DNA from: Sphingobacteriaceae bacterium
Lineage (GTDB): Bacteria > Bacteroidota > Bacteroidia > B-17B0 > Aurantibacillaceae
Assembly (NCBI GenBank): GCA_002319075.1
Contig: NVQB01000001.1
Span: forward strand, 4,898,001-4,962,000
Direction of reading: 5' to 3'
DNA length: 64,000 nt
In this document: positions 8,915 to 18,589 of the stretch, piece after piece
Numbering within the stretch: position 1 is the stretch's first letter
Layout of the letters: the number at the start of each line of letters is the position of its first letter
The notes under the pieces: model-generated
What the model was told of the DNA's origin: nothing
The model's input: the letters and a program-made list of their open reading frames with translations, nothing else
Databases searched by the model: none
Position numbers and translations under genes: made by a program

Positions 8915-11299
8915 TTACAATTTAGTTAATCGTGCAAACTTTAATAAAAGGCTTTTGCTTCCTGTTTTTTGAAAATCAATGGTTGCTTTTGTTTCCGGCC
9001 AGGGGCCTTCGAGTAAGGCAATTGTTCCTGTTCCAAATTTTTCGTGCATTACATTATCTCCTACTTGCAAGGATTTATTTAATGCTAAATCTACAGTTGT
9101 TGTGCTCGATGATAAACTGGTATTTAAGCGAATTAGTTTTTTTGGTTTAAGATTAAGATTTATGTTTGAAGTCTCCATAGAACCTGTTCCTGAATTATAA
9201 TTATCACGAAAACGATCAAAAGTATTTTTCGAAAATGCAGGTGTAGCAGGTTCTTCGGGATAATCTAAGAACTTATCATCAATCTCATCAATAAATCTGC
9301 TGGGTTCGCAATAAGTTACATTACCAAAACGGTATCGCATGGTAGCGAAACTCAAAGTGGCTTGCTTCTCAGCGCGAGTTACGGCGACGTAAAACAAGCG
9401 GCGTTCTTCCTCAAGGTCAGTTCTGCTGTTGATAGAAAGTTGCGAAGGGAAAAGATTTTCCTCTAAACCCACAATATAGACATACGGAAACTCAAGTCCT
9501 TTGGCAGCATGGATAGTCATCATGCTTACTTTATCTTTATTTGTATCTTTTTCGTCTTCCTTATCCACACTTGTTAGCAGGGTGATTTCCTGCATAAACT
9601 CATCCAGTGTTTTTATACTGGTATCGGCTTCTTCAAGTTGTAATTGTGTTTCGTCTTTTTGAAGGGTTAATTTAATCACATCATTCAGCTCATCTTCCTG
9701 CGGGGTACGCGGTTGTTCAACAAAATCTTTGATCCCGTTTAACAGCTCCTGAATGTTTTCGTAACGACTTACGCCTTCGGGTGTCTTATCGGTGTAAAGT
9801 TCTTTTACTATGCCACTTGAAACAGCAATATGATTTGCCAAATCATAAGCGTCTTTATAAGGTAAGAGCAAACTAAAAGATTTCACCTGGGTTACAAAGT
9901 CATTTATTTTCGATGAAATTCCTGCGTTGATACCAAGATTAAAGTCTTTCAAATTGCTAATTACAGTAAACATACTAATGTCATGTTCAGCCGCAGCAAC
10001 GGTAATTTTATCAAGGGAAGATTGGCCTATTCCTCTGGCTGGATAATTGATAATACGGCGAAGACTTTCATCATCATTATTATTTATTGCCAGTCGGAAA
10101 TAAGATAACACATCTTTAATTTCTTTTCTTTGGTAGAAGCTAACACCACCGTAAATCTTGTAAGGAATATTTAAGCGACGAAGCGATTCTTCGAATGAAC
10201 GCGACTGCGCATTGGTTCTGTAAAGTATTGCAAAATCGCTATTCTTCGCCTGATTTTGCATGCGTGTTTCAAAAATACTGTTTACGATTTTCTGACCCTC
10301 TTCGTTATCAGAACCTGCCTTTACAACTTTAAGCTTTTGCCCATCTTCGTTTTCTGTAAAAACAGTTTTTTTAAACTGGTCTTTATTGTTCGCAATAATT
10401 TGGTTGGCTGCGCCTACAATAGTTTTTGTACTTCTGTAGTTTTGCTCCAGTTTAAAAGTTTTAAGATCAGGATAATCTTTTTCGAAGTTTAAAATATTTT
10501 GAATGTTGGCTCCGCGAAATGCATAGATACTTTGGGCGTCATCTCCTACAACGCAAATGTTCTGAAATTTTGCAGCAAGTTGCTTAATAATCAGGTATTG
10601 TGAAAAGTTTGTATCCTGGTACTCATCTACCAGAATATAGCGAAATTTATCCTGGTATTTGTTTAACACATCTGGAAAATCTCGCAGTAAGATATTTGTT
10701 TGAAAAAGTAAATCATCAAAGTCCATTGCGCCGGCTTTAAAGTTACGACGCTGATAAGCGTCATAAATTTTGCCGAGAAGCGGTTTGCGGCTGCTCGAGT
10801 CTTCCTGTTGTGTAACAGGATTATTCATGTATTGTGCGGCTGAAACCAATTTGTTTTTTGCTTCACTAATACGGTTGAGTACCAAAGAGGGCTTGTAAAT
10901 TTTATCGTCGAGATTAAATTGTTTTAAAATTTCTTTGATAACACTCTTACTGTCGTCAGTATCGTAAATTGTAAAGTTGCTGGGATAGCCGAGTTTGGAA
11001 GCTTCAAAACGCAGTATTTTTGCAAACACACTATGAAAAGTTCCCATCCATAAATTTTTAGCCTCTTTTGGGCCAACTATTTTCGCAATCCTTTCTTTCA
11101 TTTCTTTAGCCGCCTTATTTGTAAAAGTGAGGGCTAAAATATTAAAGGCATCGGCGCCTTTTTCCATGATATGAGCAATGCGAAAGGTGAGTACCCTTGT
11201 TTTTCCTGAACCAGCGCCGGCTATGATCATAACCGGACCTTCGGTTGCCTTTGCTGCTGCACGTTGTAATGTATTGAGTTCGTCTAAGTAGTGATCCAT
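8915..11299 (-). CDS. pcrA: ATP-dependent DNA helicase PcrA/UvrD (superfamily 1A)
   Basis: 794 aa. Motifs in order: LNTLQRAA (Q-motif region, 8-15), Walker A AGAGSGKT (27-34), TFTNKAAKEM (motif Ia), VDEYQDTN (motif II), QNYRST (motif IV region), AAKGLEFPYVY (motif V) and VAVTRAEK (motif VI). The C-terminus carries the Tudor-like domain of Gram-positive PcrA and its relatives (VGDNVMHEKFGTGTI, then the TIDF region), which in known homologues contacts RNA polymerase. Role: 3'-5' helicase in excision repair, replication restart and removal of stalled polymerase. It is divergent from the giant T9SS gene at 11474. Both the PcrA and UvrD names are used in this phylum. Confidence 0.95.
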   Translation of the reverse strand: MDHYLDELNTLQRAAAKATEGPVMIIAGAGSGKTRVLTFRIAHIMEKGADAFNILALTFTNKAAKEMKERIAKIVGPKEAKNLWMGTFHSVFAKILRFEASKLGYPSNFTIYDTDDSKSVIKEILKQFNLDDKIYKPSLVLNRISEAKNKLVSAAQYMNNPVTQQEDSSSRKPLLGKIYDAYQRRNFKAGAMDFDDLLFQTNILLRDFPDVLNKYQDKFRYILVDEYQDTNFSQYLIIKQLAAKFQNICVVGDDAQSIYAFRGANIQNILNFEKDYPDLKTFKLEQNYRSTKTIVGAANQIIANNKDQFKKTVFTENEDGQKLKVVKAGSDNEEGQKIVNSIFETRMQNQAKNSDFAILYRTNAQSRSFEESLRRLNIPYKIYGGVSFYQRKEIKDVLSYFRLAINNNDDESLRRIINYPARGIGQSSLDKITVAAAEHDISMFTVISNLKDFNLGINAGISSKINDFVTQVKSFSLLLPYKDAYDLANHIAVSSGIVKELYTDKTPEGVSRYENIQELLNGIKDFVEQPRTPQEDELNDVIKLTLQKDETQLQLEEADTSIKTLDEFMQEITLLTSVDKEDEKDTNKDKVSMMTIHAAKGLEFPYVYIVGLEENLFPSQLSINSRTDLEEERRLFYVAVTRAEKQATLSFATMRYRFGNVTYCEPSRFIDEIDDKFLDYPEEPATPAFSKNTFDRFRDNYNSGTGSMETSNINLNLKPKKLIRLNTSLSSSTTTVDLALNKSLQVGDNVMHEKFGTGTIALLEGPWPETKATIDFQKTGSKSLLLKFARLTKL

Positions 11300-11409
11300 C
11301 CTATAAAAGTGCTAATTTTTTCAATTCGGTCGTGCTACGATTTGTAGAAGATTTAAACATAATTTGCTTCACTCATTCAAAGACGCCCTTTACTAATTTA
11401 AAACGGGGT

Positions 11410-11440
11410 TTGGTACCTGGTTTATGAAAAAAGAGATTTG
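11410..11440 (+). promoter_or_regulatory. Predicted Bacteroidota-type promoter for the 11474 gene
   Basis: TTG (11410-11412), 20-base spacer, then GAGATTTG (11433-11440), which matches the TAnnTTTG -7 box at all but its first base. The box ends 33 bases before the ATG at 11474. It lies over the alternative TTG start at 11438 and so argues against it. Confidence 0.4.
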
Positions 11441-11473
11441 TTGGGTATATTTATGGTAGGCCCAAATGCAGAG

Positions 11474-14400
11474 ATGAAAAATCCCGGAACCATATTTCTT
11501 ATTTTATTTCTATCAGCATTGTCTCATGTCGCCCAAAACCCCCTGTGCAGTAATGGTTATGTTTATATGGACGGGGGAAGTTTCATTAGCTATTATGATC
11601 CTACACAACCTCTCTCCGCTGTAAATCCTTCTAATACAAACATTCCTACTTTTGGCGGGGGGCTTACACTTATGCCCAACATAAATGGTGGTACTTTAAG
11701 TCCTACTTTTTATTCAGTTTTTAATGGTGATTATTATTATTGGAGCGGTACTGCCTGGCAAAATACGGGGCATTCGGTAGGTAGTAATTCTGCAGTAAAT
11801 CTTGCAGGCTGTGGCGGAAAAATTTATAATCTTGTTGGAGGCTCAGGTGATGTTTATACATACGATGGTACCGGTAACGGTACTTACCTTACAACCCTGG
11901 CTAATTTTAATGGAGGCGGACCTTTTGATCTGGTTACAGATTGTAATTGTAATTTTTATGCGCTTAACACCACGAATCCGAATCAGTCGTTAACCATATA
12001 TGATCCGAGCGGCAATCCCCAATGTACCTACAGTTTGAGTGGAATGCCCAACACTTCTGCCGGCGGTGGGTTCGCAATCATTGGAAATATGATTTACGTA
12101 AAAAATAATACCACGGCCGGATTTTATATAGGAACTATTTCTGGAACTGGCGTTACTTTTACCGCAGTTTCAGGGTTTACTAACAGCCCGGGCGATTTTG
12201 CGTCGTGCCCGGTTTGCAATTCTGCGGTGAGCTTAACAGGAATAAGTCTGAGCAGCGGAACTTTGAACTGCACTTTTACGGTTACTTCCATTGCCGCCTC
12301 TTCTACAGCAACAAGTTTGTCTTATAACTGGACCGGCCCGGGCATCGTGGGATCATCTACAACTGCGGCTATTTCTGTGAATGCCGCTGGTGTTTACACG
12401 TGTTTGGTTATTACTTCATCCTGTCCACCAACGCAGGGTACATTCACAACAACGGTTGTAAACAATTCCGTGAACGTTGTTGCCGCTCTTACACCCTCTG
12501 GCAATGTATGCGTAGGAATGAATACCGGAAAGCTCTTAACGGTAACGCATTCGTCAACTAACGAAATTGTTTTTTGGAATGGCCCCAGTACGCCCTCAGT
12601 AACAGGCACCAGTACCGTAAACGTTGCCCTTCCTGGAACATACACTGTTAAGGTAACCGACCCGGCGAGCGGTTGTTCTAAATCCAGTACTGTTTTAATA
12701 AACACAACACCCACAGTTAATCTAGCGTTAAGCAGCAATTCTCTTTGCTATTATAATTATAACGGAAGTCCGAATTCTATTACACTTACACCTTCGGGAG
12801 CAACAAATTATACGCTCTTAACCAGCTCTAATTATTCTACAAGTTCGCCAAATGGCACCATTATGCCAATATCGCCTTCCACGCTATCAGGCAATTTACC
12901 CCCACTTGCAACAGGTACTCTTATAGGAAGCACCGGTGCGTGTGGCGATACAACACAGTTAAATTTTACAATTATTGACAATCCAAATATTGGTCTTTCG
13001 CAATTATCAGGCAGTATTTGTCCCGGAAATAGTTTGCCTCTATTTGTAGTAGGAGCAACGCTCTATAATTGGGGTGGAAGTTTGAGCCTGAACACCTACA
13101 CGGGATCTAATGTTGTTGCAACTCCTACTGGTAATTCGACCTATACCGTATTGGGTACTGACCAGGGCTGTAAAAGCATTACTCAAACCGTGAATGTTGT
13201 TGTACTTCCGCTCCCAACGCTTTCGGTTACGCCAACTAATACAACTATATGCCTTGGATCTACTATAACATTAGTGGCATCTGGTACAGCAAATTCTTTT
13301 ACGTGGGGACCTAATTTCGGTCTCTTAACTTCAGCGAACGGCGCGAGTATAAGTGTTATGCCACCAACAAATATGTATTATTCTGTTACGGGCTCATTAA
13401 ATTCTTGCACAGCCATAGCTACCTGCGATATTACGGTAGTTCAACCTCCCGTTTTGGGGCTGAGTTTGACTAACTACAGCATGTGCTCCCGTAATTACAA
13501 CAATTCACCTAACACCATAAGTTTGACACCTTCGGGTGCTTCTAACTACTCTTTGGCGGGAGGCCCACAACTAATCATTACTTTTCCTAATGGACCTGTT
13601 ATGGAGGCCGTTCCATCTGGTACAGCAATATTCGGCCCTGCTGTAATAACTGTTACTTTATTTGGAAACACAGGTGTCTGTACCACTTCTATAACACACA
13701 CCATATTGGTAGTTCCAAATCCTGTACTTACTGTTAGTCCTCTGTCGGCCAGTATTTGTCCGGGCCAGAGTCAGTCGTTTTCAGTATCAGGAGCAACAAC
13801 TTACACCTGGCTGCCTATGCCTAATTTTACTGTTACTGGAAATAATAGTATGGTTGCTAATCCTATTTTAACCAGCTTTTATCCCGTTACGGGTTCAGAA
13901 AATGGGTGCAGGAGCCAATCCAGGAATGCCGTACTGCTTGTTTTACCCGTTCCAGATATCTTTGTGCCACCAAATTATACAGTGTGCGCCGGAAACTCTT
14001 TAACATTGTCTGCAACGGGTACAGGATCTGTATATTCATGGACACCTTCAACAACATTGCTCAACGCAGCCGGAACTGAGGTTCTAACAACCCCCGGTGC
14101 ATTGCAAACCTACACTGTTAAAACCTCCTTAAATACCTGCACGAGCCAGGCTGTTACCACAGTATCTGTTATCGTGATGCCTGTTATACATGCTACCACC
14201 TCGCAATCTGTTATTTGTAGTAATTCAGGTACGCATCTCAATGTAACAGGAGCTAACTCATTTTTCTGGTATCCTACAGAAAGCTTAAACTATGCTAGTG
14301 GAAGTTCAGTTTATGCTTCTCCCGGAGAAAGCACAACCTACACGGTTCATGGTTTTAACGGAATATGTACCGGATCTACAACCATTCGTGTTCAAACAGT

Positions 14401-15379
14401 TAAACGGCCCGACCTTGAATTTACAACAACAGCAAACCAGATTTGTGCCGGTTCATCTTTGCCCATAAGTGTAAAGGGCGCACAGACTTATACCTGGTTG
14501 CCCGCAGATTTGGTGTATGTTTCCGGCACAAACACTACCGTTACAGCATTTCCGCCTGTAAGTACAAACTACACTGTAATAGGTGCCAATTCAATTGGCT
14601 CGGTGTCTTGTTTTCACCAAATAAGTTATTCGGTGGTTGTAATGCCGTCGGTTCAGCCGGTCATTTCTGATAAGGTTACCATTTGTTTAGGTCAAAAAAC
14701 AACATTGTTTTCTTCGGGAGGAAATACCTATAGTTGGTCACCCGCCGAAGGGCTTAATTTTACAGATGCTTCGAGGGTTGTTGCAAGTCCTCGCAGTACA
14801 ACTATTTATACAGTAGACATTTCTCACAATACATTTTGCGGCAAATCTACTACCGTTATGGTTGTTGTAAATCCTGTACCTGAAGTTTACGCGGGTCGTG
14901 ACACAAGTTATAATATAAATGATCAGATATTTATACACGCTACCGGCACCGGCACTCTAACCTGGATGAAAGGCGAAGGCATTACTTGCCTGGATTGTCC
15001 GATAACTCAGATTCATCCGACGCGCAGTGGATGCTACAATGTGCTGGCTATAAACGATGAAGGATGCACTGTTGAGGATGATATTTGTATTGAATTGACA
15101 GAGGAGTTTACTATTTATGTCCCTAATTCTTTCTCACCAAATAATGACGGAATAAATGAAGAATTCCTCATTTTTGGAGAAAATATTTCTGAGATCTCTA
15201 TGGAAATATACGACCGTTGGGGAATTCGTCTCTTTTACTCCGAAGAATTTCACAAAGGCTGGGATGGGAAGTTTAAGGATGTTGCATGTCCTGTTGGTAC
15301 TTATACTTACATCATAAAATACAAAGGGGCTAACAGGAAAAACTATACAAGAACGGGGAATGTGAATATTATAAGGTAG
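11474..15379 (+). CDS. Giant secreted Ig-like repeat protein with CHU_C (T9SS type B) C-terminus
   Basis: 1301 aa from the ATG at 11474, chosen because it starts a standard signal peptide (MKNPGTIFLILFLSALSHVAQ); in-frame starts at 11438 and 11453 only add a polar tail. Residues about 22-250 form a Gly/Asn-rich region with repeated YDG/YDPSG patterns, probably a propeller-like domain. Then come about ten Ig-like repeats with the recurring pattern (SICPG or TICLG at the start, TYTV near the end). The C-terminus (YVPNSFSPNNDG, then YDRWGI, KGWDGKF, GNVNIIR) is the CHU_C sorting domain. It has the same architecture as the 805-5394 protein, so both are probably T9SS-exported adhesins. No enzymatic motif was seen. 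Confidence 0.88.
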   Translation: MKNPGTIFLILFLSALSHVAQNPLCSNGYVYMDGGSFISYYDPTQPLSAVNPSNTNIPTFGGGLTLMPNINGGTLSPTFYSVFNGDYYYWSGTAWQNTGHSVGSNSAVNLAGCGGKIYNLVGGSGDVYTYDGTGNGTYLTTLANFNGGGPFDLVTDCNCNFYALNTTNPNQSLTIYDPSGNPQCTYSLSGMPNTSAGGGFAIIGNMIYVKNNTTAGFYIGTISGTGVTFTAVSGFTNSPGDFASCPVCNSAVSLTGISLSSGTLNCTFTVTSIAASSTATSLSYNWTGPGIVGSSTTAAISVNAAGVYTCLVITSSCPPTQGTFTTTVVNNSVNVVAALTPSGNVCVGMNTGKLLTVTHSSTNEIVFWNGPSTPSVTGTSTVNVALPGTYTVKVTDPASGCSKSSTVLINTTPTVNLALSSNSLCYYNYNGSPNSITLTPSGATNYTLLTSSNYSTSSPNGTIMPISPSTLSGNLPPLATGTLIGSTGACGDTTQLNFTIIDNPNIGLSQLSGSICPGNSLPLFVVGATLYNWGGSLSLNTYTGSNVVATPTGNSTYTVLGTDQGCKSITQTVNVVVLPLPTLSVTPTNTTICLGSTITLVASGTANSFTWGPNFGLLTSANGASISVMPPTNMYYSVTGSLNSCTAIATCDITVVQPPVLGLSLTNYSMCSRNYNNSPNTISLTPSGASNYSLAGGPQLIITFPNGPVMEAVPSGTAIFGPAVITVTLFGNTGVCTTSITHTILVVPNPVLTVSPLSASICPGQSQSFSVSGATTYTWLPMPNFTVTGNNSMVANPILTSFYPVTGSENGCRSQSRNAVLLVLPVPDIFVPPNYTVCAGNSLTLSATGTGSVYSWTPSTTLLNAAGTEVLTTPGALQTYTVKTSLNTCTSQAVTTVSVIVMPVIHATTSQSVICSNSGTHLNVTGANSFFWYPTESLNYASGSSVYASPGESTTYTVHGFNGICTGSTTIRVQTVKRPDLEFTTTANQICAGSSLPISVKGAQTYTWLPADLVYVSGTNTTVTAFPPVSTNYTVIGANSIGSVSCFHQISYSVVVMPSVQPVISDKVTICLGQKTTLFSSGGNTYSWSPAEGLNFTDASRVVASPRSTTIYTVDISHNTFCGKSTTVMVVVNPVPEVYAGRDTSYNINDQIFIHATGTGTLTWMKGEGITCLDCPITQIHPTRSGCYNVLAINDEGCTVEDDICIELTEEFTIYVPNSFSPNNDGINEEFLIFGENISEISMEIYDRWGIRLFYSEEFHKGWDGKFKDVACPVGTYTYIIKYKGANRKNYTRTGNVNIIR

Positions 15380-15601
15380 GCGTATAGAGTCAGTTGCAAC
15401 TCGTAAGAGGTAGATCTTAAGCAGAGCGGTGGATTTTGGTAATCTGAATTGTCGTATAAGCTCTAATTTAGTATTTCTGCCGGGTTCAAGGGGAAACGTA
15501 AATCAGCTTGTTTAATGTATACACTACAACTAAAATGTCTTTTTTCAATCTGTCATCCCTGCCCGGCAATAAAATAGTATTTCAAAAAAAACAGTATTTC
15601 A

Positions 15602-15626
15602 AAAAAAAAGCTCCTTATAAAGGAGC
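15602..15626 (-). terminator. Intrinsic terminator of the M1 peptidase gene
   Basis: Arms GCTCCTT (15610-15616) and AAGGAGC (15620-15626). On the minus strand the hairpin is followed by nine T's, 21 bases past the stop at 15647. Confidence 0.85.
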
Positions 15627-15646
15627 CTTAATTTTATACCACTAGA

Positions 15647-18019
15647 TTATTTTTTTCTAGCTTTCTGCATTGGATTTTCTCCGGCGCTTTGACCTCGTGC
15701 CGCTGCGCTTTTAGCTTTAAATACTTCAAATTTTCCCGGTTCAGTTTTTATGTTCCAGGCATTATCTCTTTCATTAATGTCGGCAGTTTCTCTGTAAGGA
15801 TCAATTCTTATGGAAGCTACTTTCTTAGACTTCATAAATGTTTTAGTCACCTCTTTTTCATTTTTACGCCAGATATACGCGCCAATCCTTTCAATTTCAC
15901 TGCTGCCATCTGTATAATTAAACTGGATAATGATCGGGCTCACCAAGCCGCCTTTGTTGGAGAACTTTATTTCGTAAATATATTTTCCGTCGTATTTTGA
16001 GAAAGAGCTATCAGGCATTTCTTCCATGAAATCGTTTTTGTTTTTTAGTTCTTTTATGACGGTTGGCTCACCTTTGTAATGATAATAGAAGTCGCGAAGG
16101 GTTGTGTCTTTGTCCACTAATGAAACTATTCCTGCTTCGCGATTACGAATGGTTGTAATGTATTCGTATTCTTTTGGTTTGGGATAGGTATACATAGTGT
16201 CCATTTTCAAAGCTACTTTGGCACCTCTTTGCAAAGTGTAAGCTTTAACGGTGTCTACAGAAATATCAACGGGTTCAATATCAAAAAACCAGCCTCTCCA
16301 GAACCAGTCAAGGTCAACCGCGCTGGCATCTTCCATGGTTCTGAAAAAATCTGCCGGTTCAGGGTGTTTAAAGGCCCAACGGTTACAGTATTGTTTGAAA
16401 GCAAAATCAAACAAGTCACGACCCATGACTGTTTCGCGTAAGATGTTTAAGGCTGTTGCAGGTTTTCCGTAAGCATTTGCGCCAAAATTCATAATATTTT
16501 CACTATTGGTCATAATAGGTTCTAACTGATTTTTAGGCAATCGCATATAATCAATCATTTTATAAGCAGGACCACGTTGAGAAGGATAATTAGCGTCGAA
16601 TTCCCGCTCTGTAAGATATTGTACAAAGGTATTTAAACCCTCATCCATCCAACTCCATTGACGTTCGTCGCTATTAATAATCATGGGAAAAAAGTTGTGG
16701 CCAACTTCATGAATAATTACAAGGATCATTCCGTTCTTGCTTCCTTCTGTATAAGTGCCGTCTTTTTCAGTTCTCCCGAAGTTAAAGCAGATCATAGGAT
16801 ATTCCATTCCGTTGGCAGCTTCAATACTTTGTGCAACCGGGTAGGGGTAAGGAATGGTAAATTTCGAGTAAGTCTTAATGGTATGCGCTACAACTTTAGT
16901 GGAATATTTACGGTAGAGTCCGTAAGCTTCTTTTCCATAAAAACTCATACACATTACTTTTTTCCCTTCGCACTGCACAGCCATGGCGTCCCAGCAATAT
17001 TTACGCGAACTTCCCCATGCAAAATCGCGAACACTGTCTGCTTTAAAGATCCACGTTTTAGTGGCGCCAGATTTATTTTTTTCTGCCGCTTTTGCATCTT
17101 CCAACAGTTGAATTTCCACAGGCTCATTTGCACTTTTTGCCTGGTTCCAGCGCGTAAGTTGTGCAGGACTTAAGACTTGCGCGTAGTTTTGACATTCCCC
17201 TGTTGAACAAACCAGGTGGTCAGCCGGAACTGTCATTTTTACCTTGAAGTTTCCAAAAGCTAATGCGAACTCTCCTCTACCTGTAAACTGTTTATTCTGC
17301 CATCCCTGGAAGTCACTGTAAACACACATGCGTGGATACCATTGCGTCATTGTAAACAAATGATTGCCATCTTCAGGGAAGTACTCATAACCACCACGAC
17401 CACCAGACTCAATGCGATTGATCATTTTATAATGCCATTTTACAACAAACTTAAAAGTAGCTTTTGAAGCCAGGGCCTTTGGAAGATCAATACGCATCAT
17501 CGTTCCATTAATGGTGTATTTTAACGCTTTGCCTAAACCGTCAGTAACCCCATCAATTTTATCACCCAAACCAGCGAGGCTGTTTTTAGTGTCCAAAGAC
17601 TTTAAAGAGTTTTGGGTGACAGGATCGCTAATTTTATTTTCATCGAAATAATTTACTTCATTATTTGGGTCGTGCTGATTTTCGTCAAGCTGCAACCAAA
17701 GGTAGGTTAGATTTTCAGGGGCATTATTATGATAAGTAACCGTTTCGGTTGCTATAACTGTTAGATTTTTTTCATCCAGTCTTACATCGATGTCATAATC
17801 GGCACGTTGCTGCCAGTACTTAGCTCCCGGAGCGCCCGAGGCCGATCTGAATTCATTCGGTGTTGGAAGAATACCTCCTAACTGTTCAAATTTATTACCG
17901 TGATTGGACTGAGGATTGTTTTGAATGTTTTGCGCGGAAGCCAGGCTTATGAGTGCGATTGCAAAAGTTCCAGAAAGCGTTCTACGCTTATTTTCAAGGC
18001 AATTAAAGTGATGCAGCAT
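15647..18019 (-). CDS. Secreted M1-family metallopeptidase (aminopeptidase-like)
   Basis: 790 aa from the ATG at 18019; a second ATG at 18052 would add 11 residues. The N-terminus is an export signal with a basic start and the hydrophobic run GTFAIALISLASAQ. The active site is HEVGHNFF with a downstream WMDEGLNTF, giving HExxH-x18-E, the zinc site of the M1 (gluzincin) family. The exopeptidase GxMEN motif is replaced by NGMEYP, seen in this Bacteroidota branch. Long N-terminal beta region (about 90-320) as in the family. The C-terminus ends in a Lys/Arg-rich tail without a T9SS sorting domain, so it is probably periplasmic. It overlaps the upstream HupE-like gene by 73 bases in another frame, pointing to a coupled operon. 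Confidence 0.88.
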   Translation of the reverse strand: MLHHFNCLENKRRTLSGTFAIALISLASAQNIQNNPQSNHGNKFEQLGGILPTPNEFRSASGAPGAKYWQQRADYDIDVRLDEKNLTVIATETVTYHNNAPENLTYLWLQLDENQHDPNNEVNYFDENKISDPVTQNSLKSLDTKNSLAGLGDKIDGVTDGLGKALKYTINGTMMRIDLPKALASKATFKFVVKWHYKMINRIESGGRGGYEYFPEDGNHLFTMTQWYPRMCVYSDFQGWQNKQFTGRGEFALAFGNFKVKMTVPADHLVCSTGECQNYAQVLSPAQLTRWNQAKSANEPVEIQLLEDAKAAEKNKSGATKTWIFKADSVRDFAWGSSRKYCWDAMAVQCEGKKVMCMSFYGKEAYGLYRKYSTKVVAHTIKTYSKFTIPYPYPVAQSIEAANGMEYPMICFNFGRTEKDGTYTEGSKNGMILVIIHEVGHNFFPMIINSDERQWSWMDEGLNTFVQYLTEREFDANYPSQRGPAYKMIDYMRLPKNQLEPIMTNSENIMNFGANAYGKPATALNILRETVMGRDLFDFAFKQYCNRWAFKHPEPADFFRTMEDASAVDLDWFWRGWFFDIEPVDISVDTVKAYTLQRGAKVALKMDTMYTYPKPKEYEYITTIRNREAGIVSLVDKDTTLRDFYYHYKGEPTVIKELKNKNDFMEEMPDSSFSKYDGKYIYEIKFSNKGGLVSPIIIQFNYTDGSSEIERIGAYIWRKNEKEVTKTFMKSKKVASIRIDPYRETADINERDNAWNIKTEPGKFEVFKAKSAAARGQSAGENPMQKARKK

Positions 18020-18546
18020 GTTAGTATAAGTTTGTAAAAATGAAAAGGCCATTTAACTATTTTAATCAAAAGGAGCGAAAATACTAAAACAATCCCTACA
18101 ATTATAATCTGACCAAACTCTATTCCCAGGTTAAAATAGAGCAGTGGCAGAATAACATTTTCTTCATGTCCCAGCAGATCTTTCAAAAGTATAGAAAATC
18201 CTAATCCATGTACTAACCCAAAAAGCGTGATTATGATATAAAGAAAGCTTTTTTTGGAGTGCTCTGCTTTTTTGAAATTTATAACCTGGTATACCGCCGA
18301 CAGGAGAATGGTGAGAGCAATCATCCACTCAATTAAAGGACTGTTGACTGTAATGTAATCGTTAACACTTAGAACAAGTGATATAGAGTGACCTAGGGTA
18401 AATGCTGTAACAAGTATCAATAGCGTTTTCCACTCTTTTAGTGACGAAGCTAAAACTAATAAAACAACAAACAGAATGTGGTCATAAGCTCCCAGACTAA
18501 GAATGTGTTCCATTCCCATCATAAACCATAAGCCGAATTCATTCAT
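17947..18546 (-). CDS. HupE/UreJ-like membrane protein
   Basis: 199 aa from the ATG at 18546; the longer reading from 18570 begins with TTG and adds 8 residues. It has six or seven hydrophobic segments and the motifs GMEHILSLGAYDHILF and LGHSISL near the start, then GLVHGLGF. His and Asp residues sit in the first membrane segments, as in the HupE/UreJ_2 family, whose members are thought to move metal ions (nickel or cobalt) across the inner membrane. The transported ion is not proven here. The C-terminal helix (ILTCCITLIALKISVERFL) is encoded by DNA that also encodes the signal peptide of the M1 peptidase. DUF6702 is divergent 43 bases away, a familiar partner in this phylum. Confidence 0.85.
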   Translation of the reverse strand: MNEFGLWFMMGMEHILSLGAYDHILFVVLLVLASSLKEWKTLLILVTAFTLGHSISLVLSVNDYITVNSPLIEWMIALTILLSAVYQVINFKKAEHSKKSFLYIIITLFGLVHGLGFSILLKDLLGHEENVILPLLYFNLGIEFGQIIIVGIVLVFSLLLIKIVKWPFHFYKLILTCCITLIALKISVERFLELLQSHS

Positions 18547-18589
18547 TATATTAGCTGAAATTTTTCGCAAAGTAAACAGTTCCTGGTAA

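Noticed and set aside
12394-12738. 114-aa minus-strand ORF inside the giant T9SS gene
   Set aside because: Antisense to a clear Ig-like repeat region; Val/Thr-rich mirror of the repeats.
15576-15609. Tandem duplicate of AGTATTTCAAAAAAA
   Set aside because: Two copies only, 17-base period, next to an A-tract; best explained by replication slippage.
16658-17173. 171-aa plus-strand ORF
   Set aside because: Lies fully antisense to the M1 peptidase, Cys/Phe-rich composition typical of a shadow frame.
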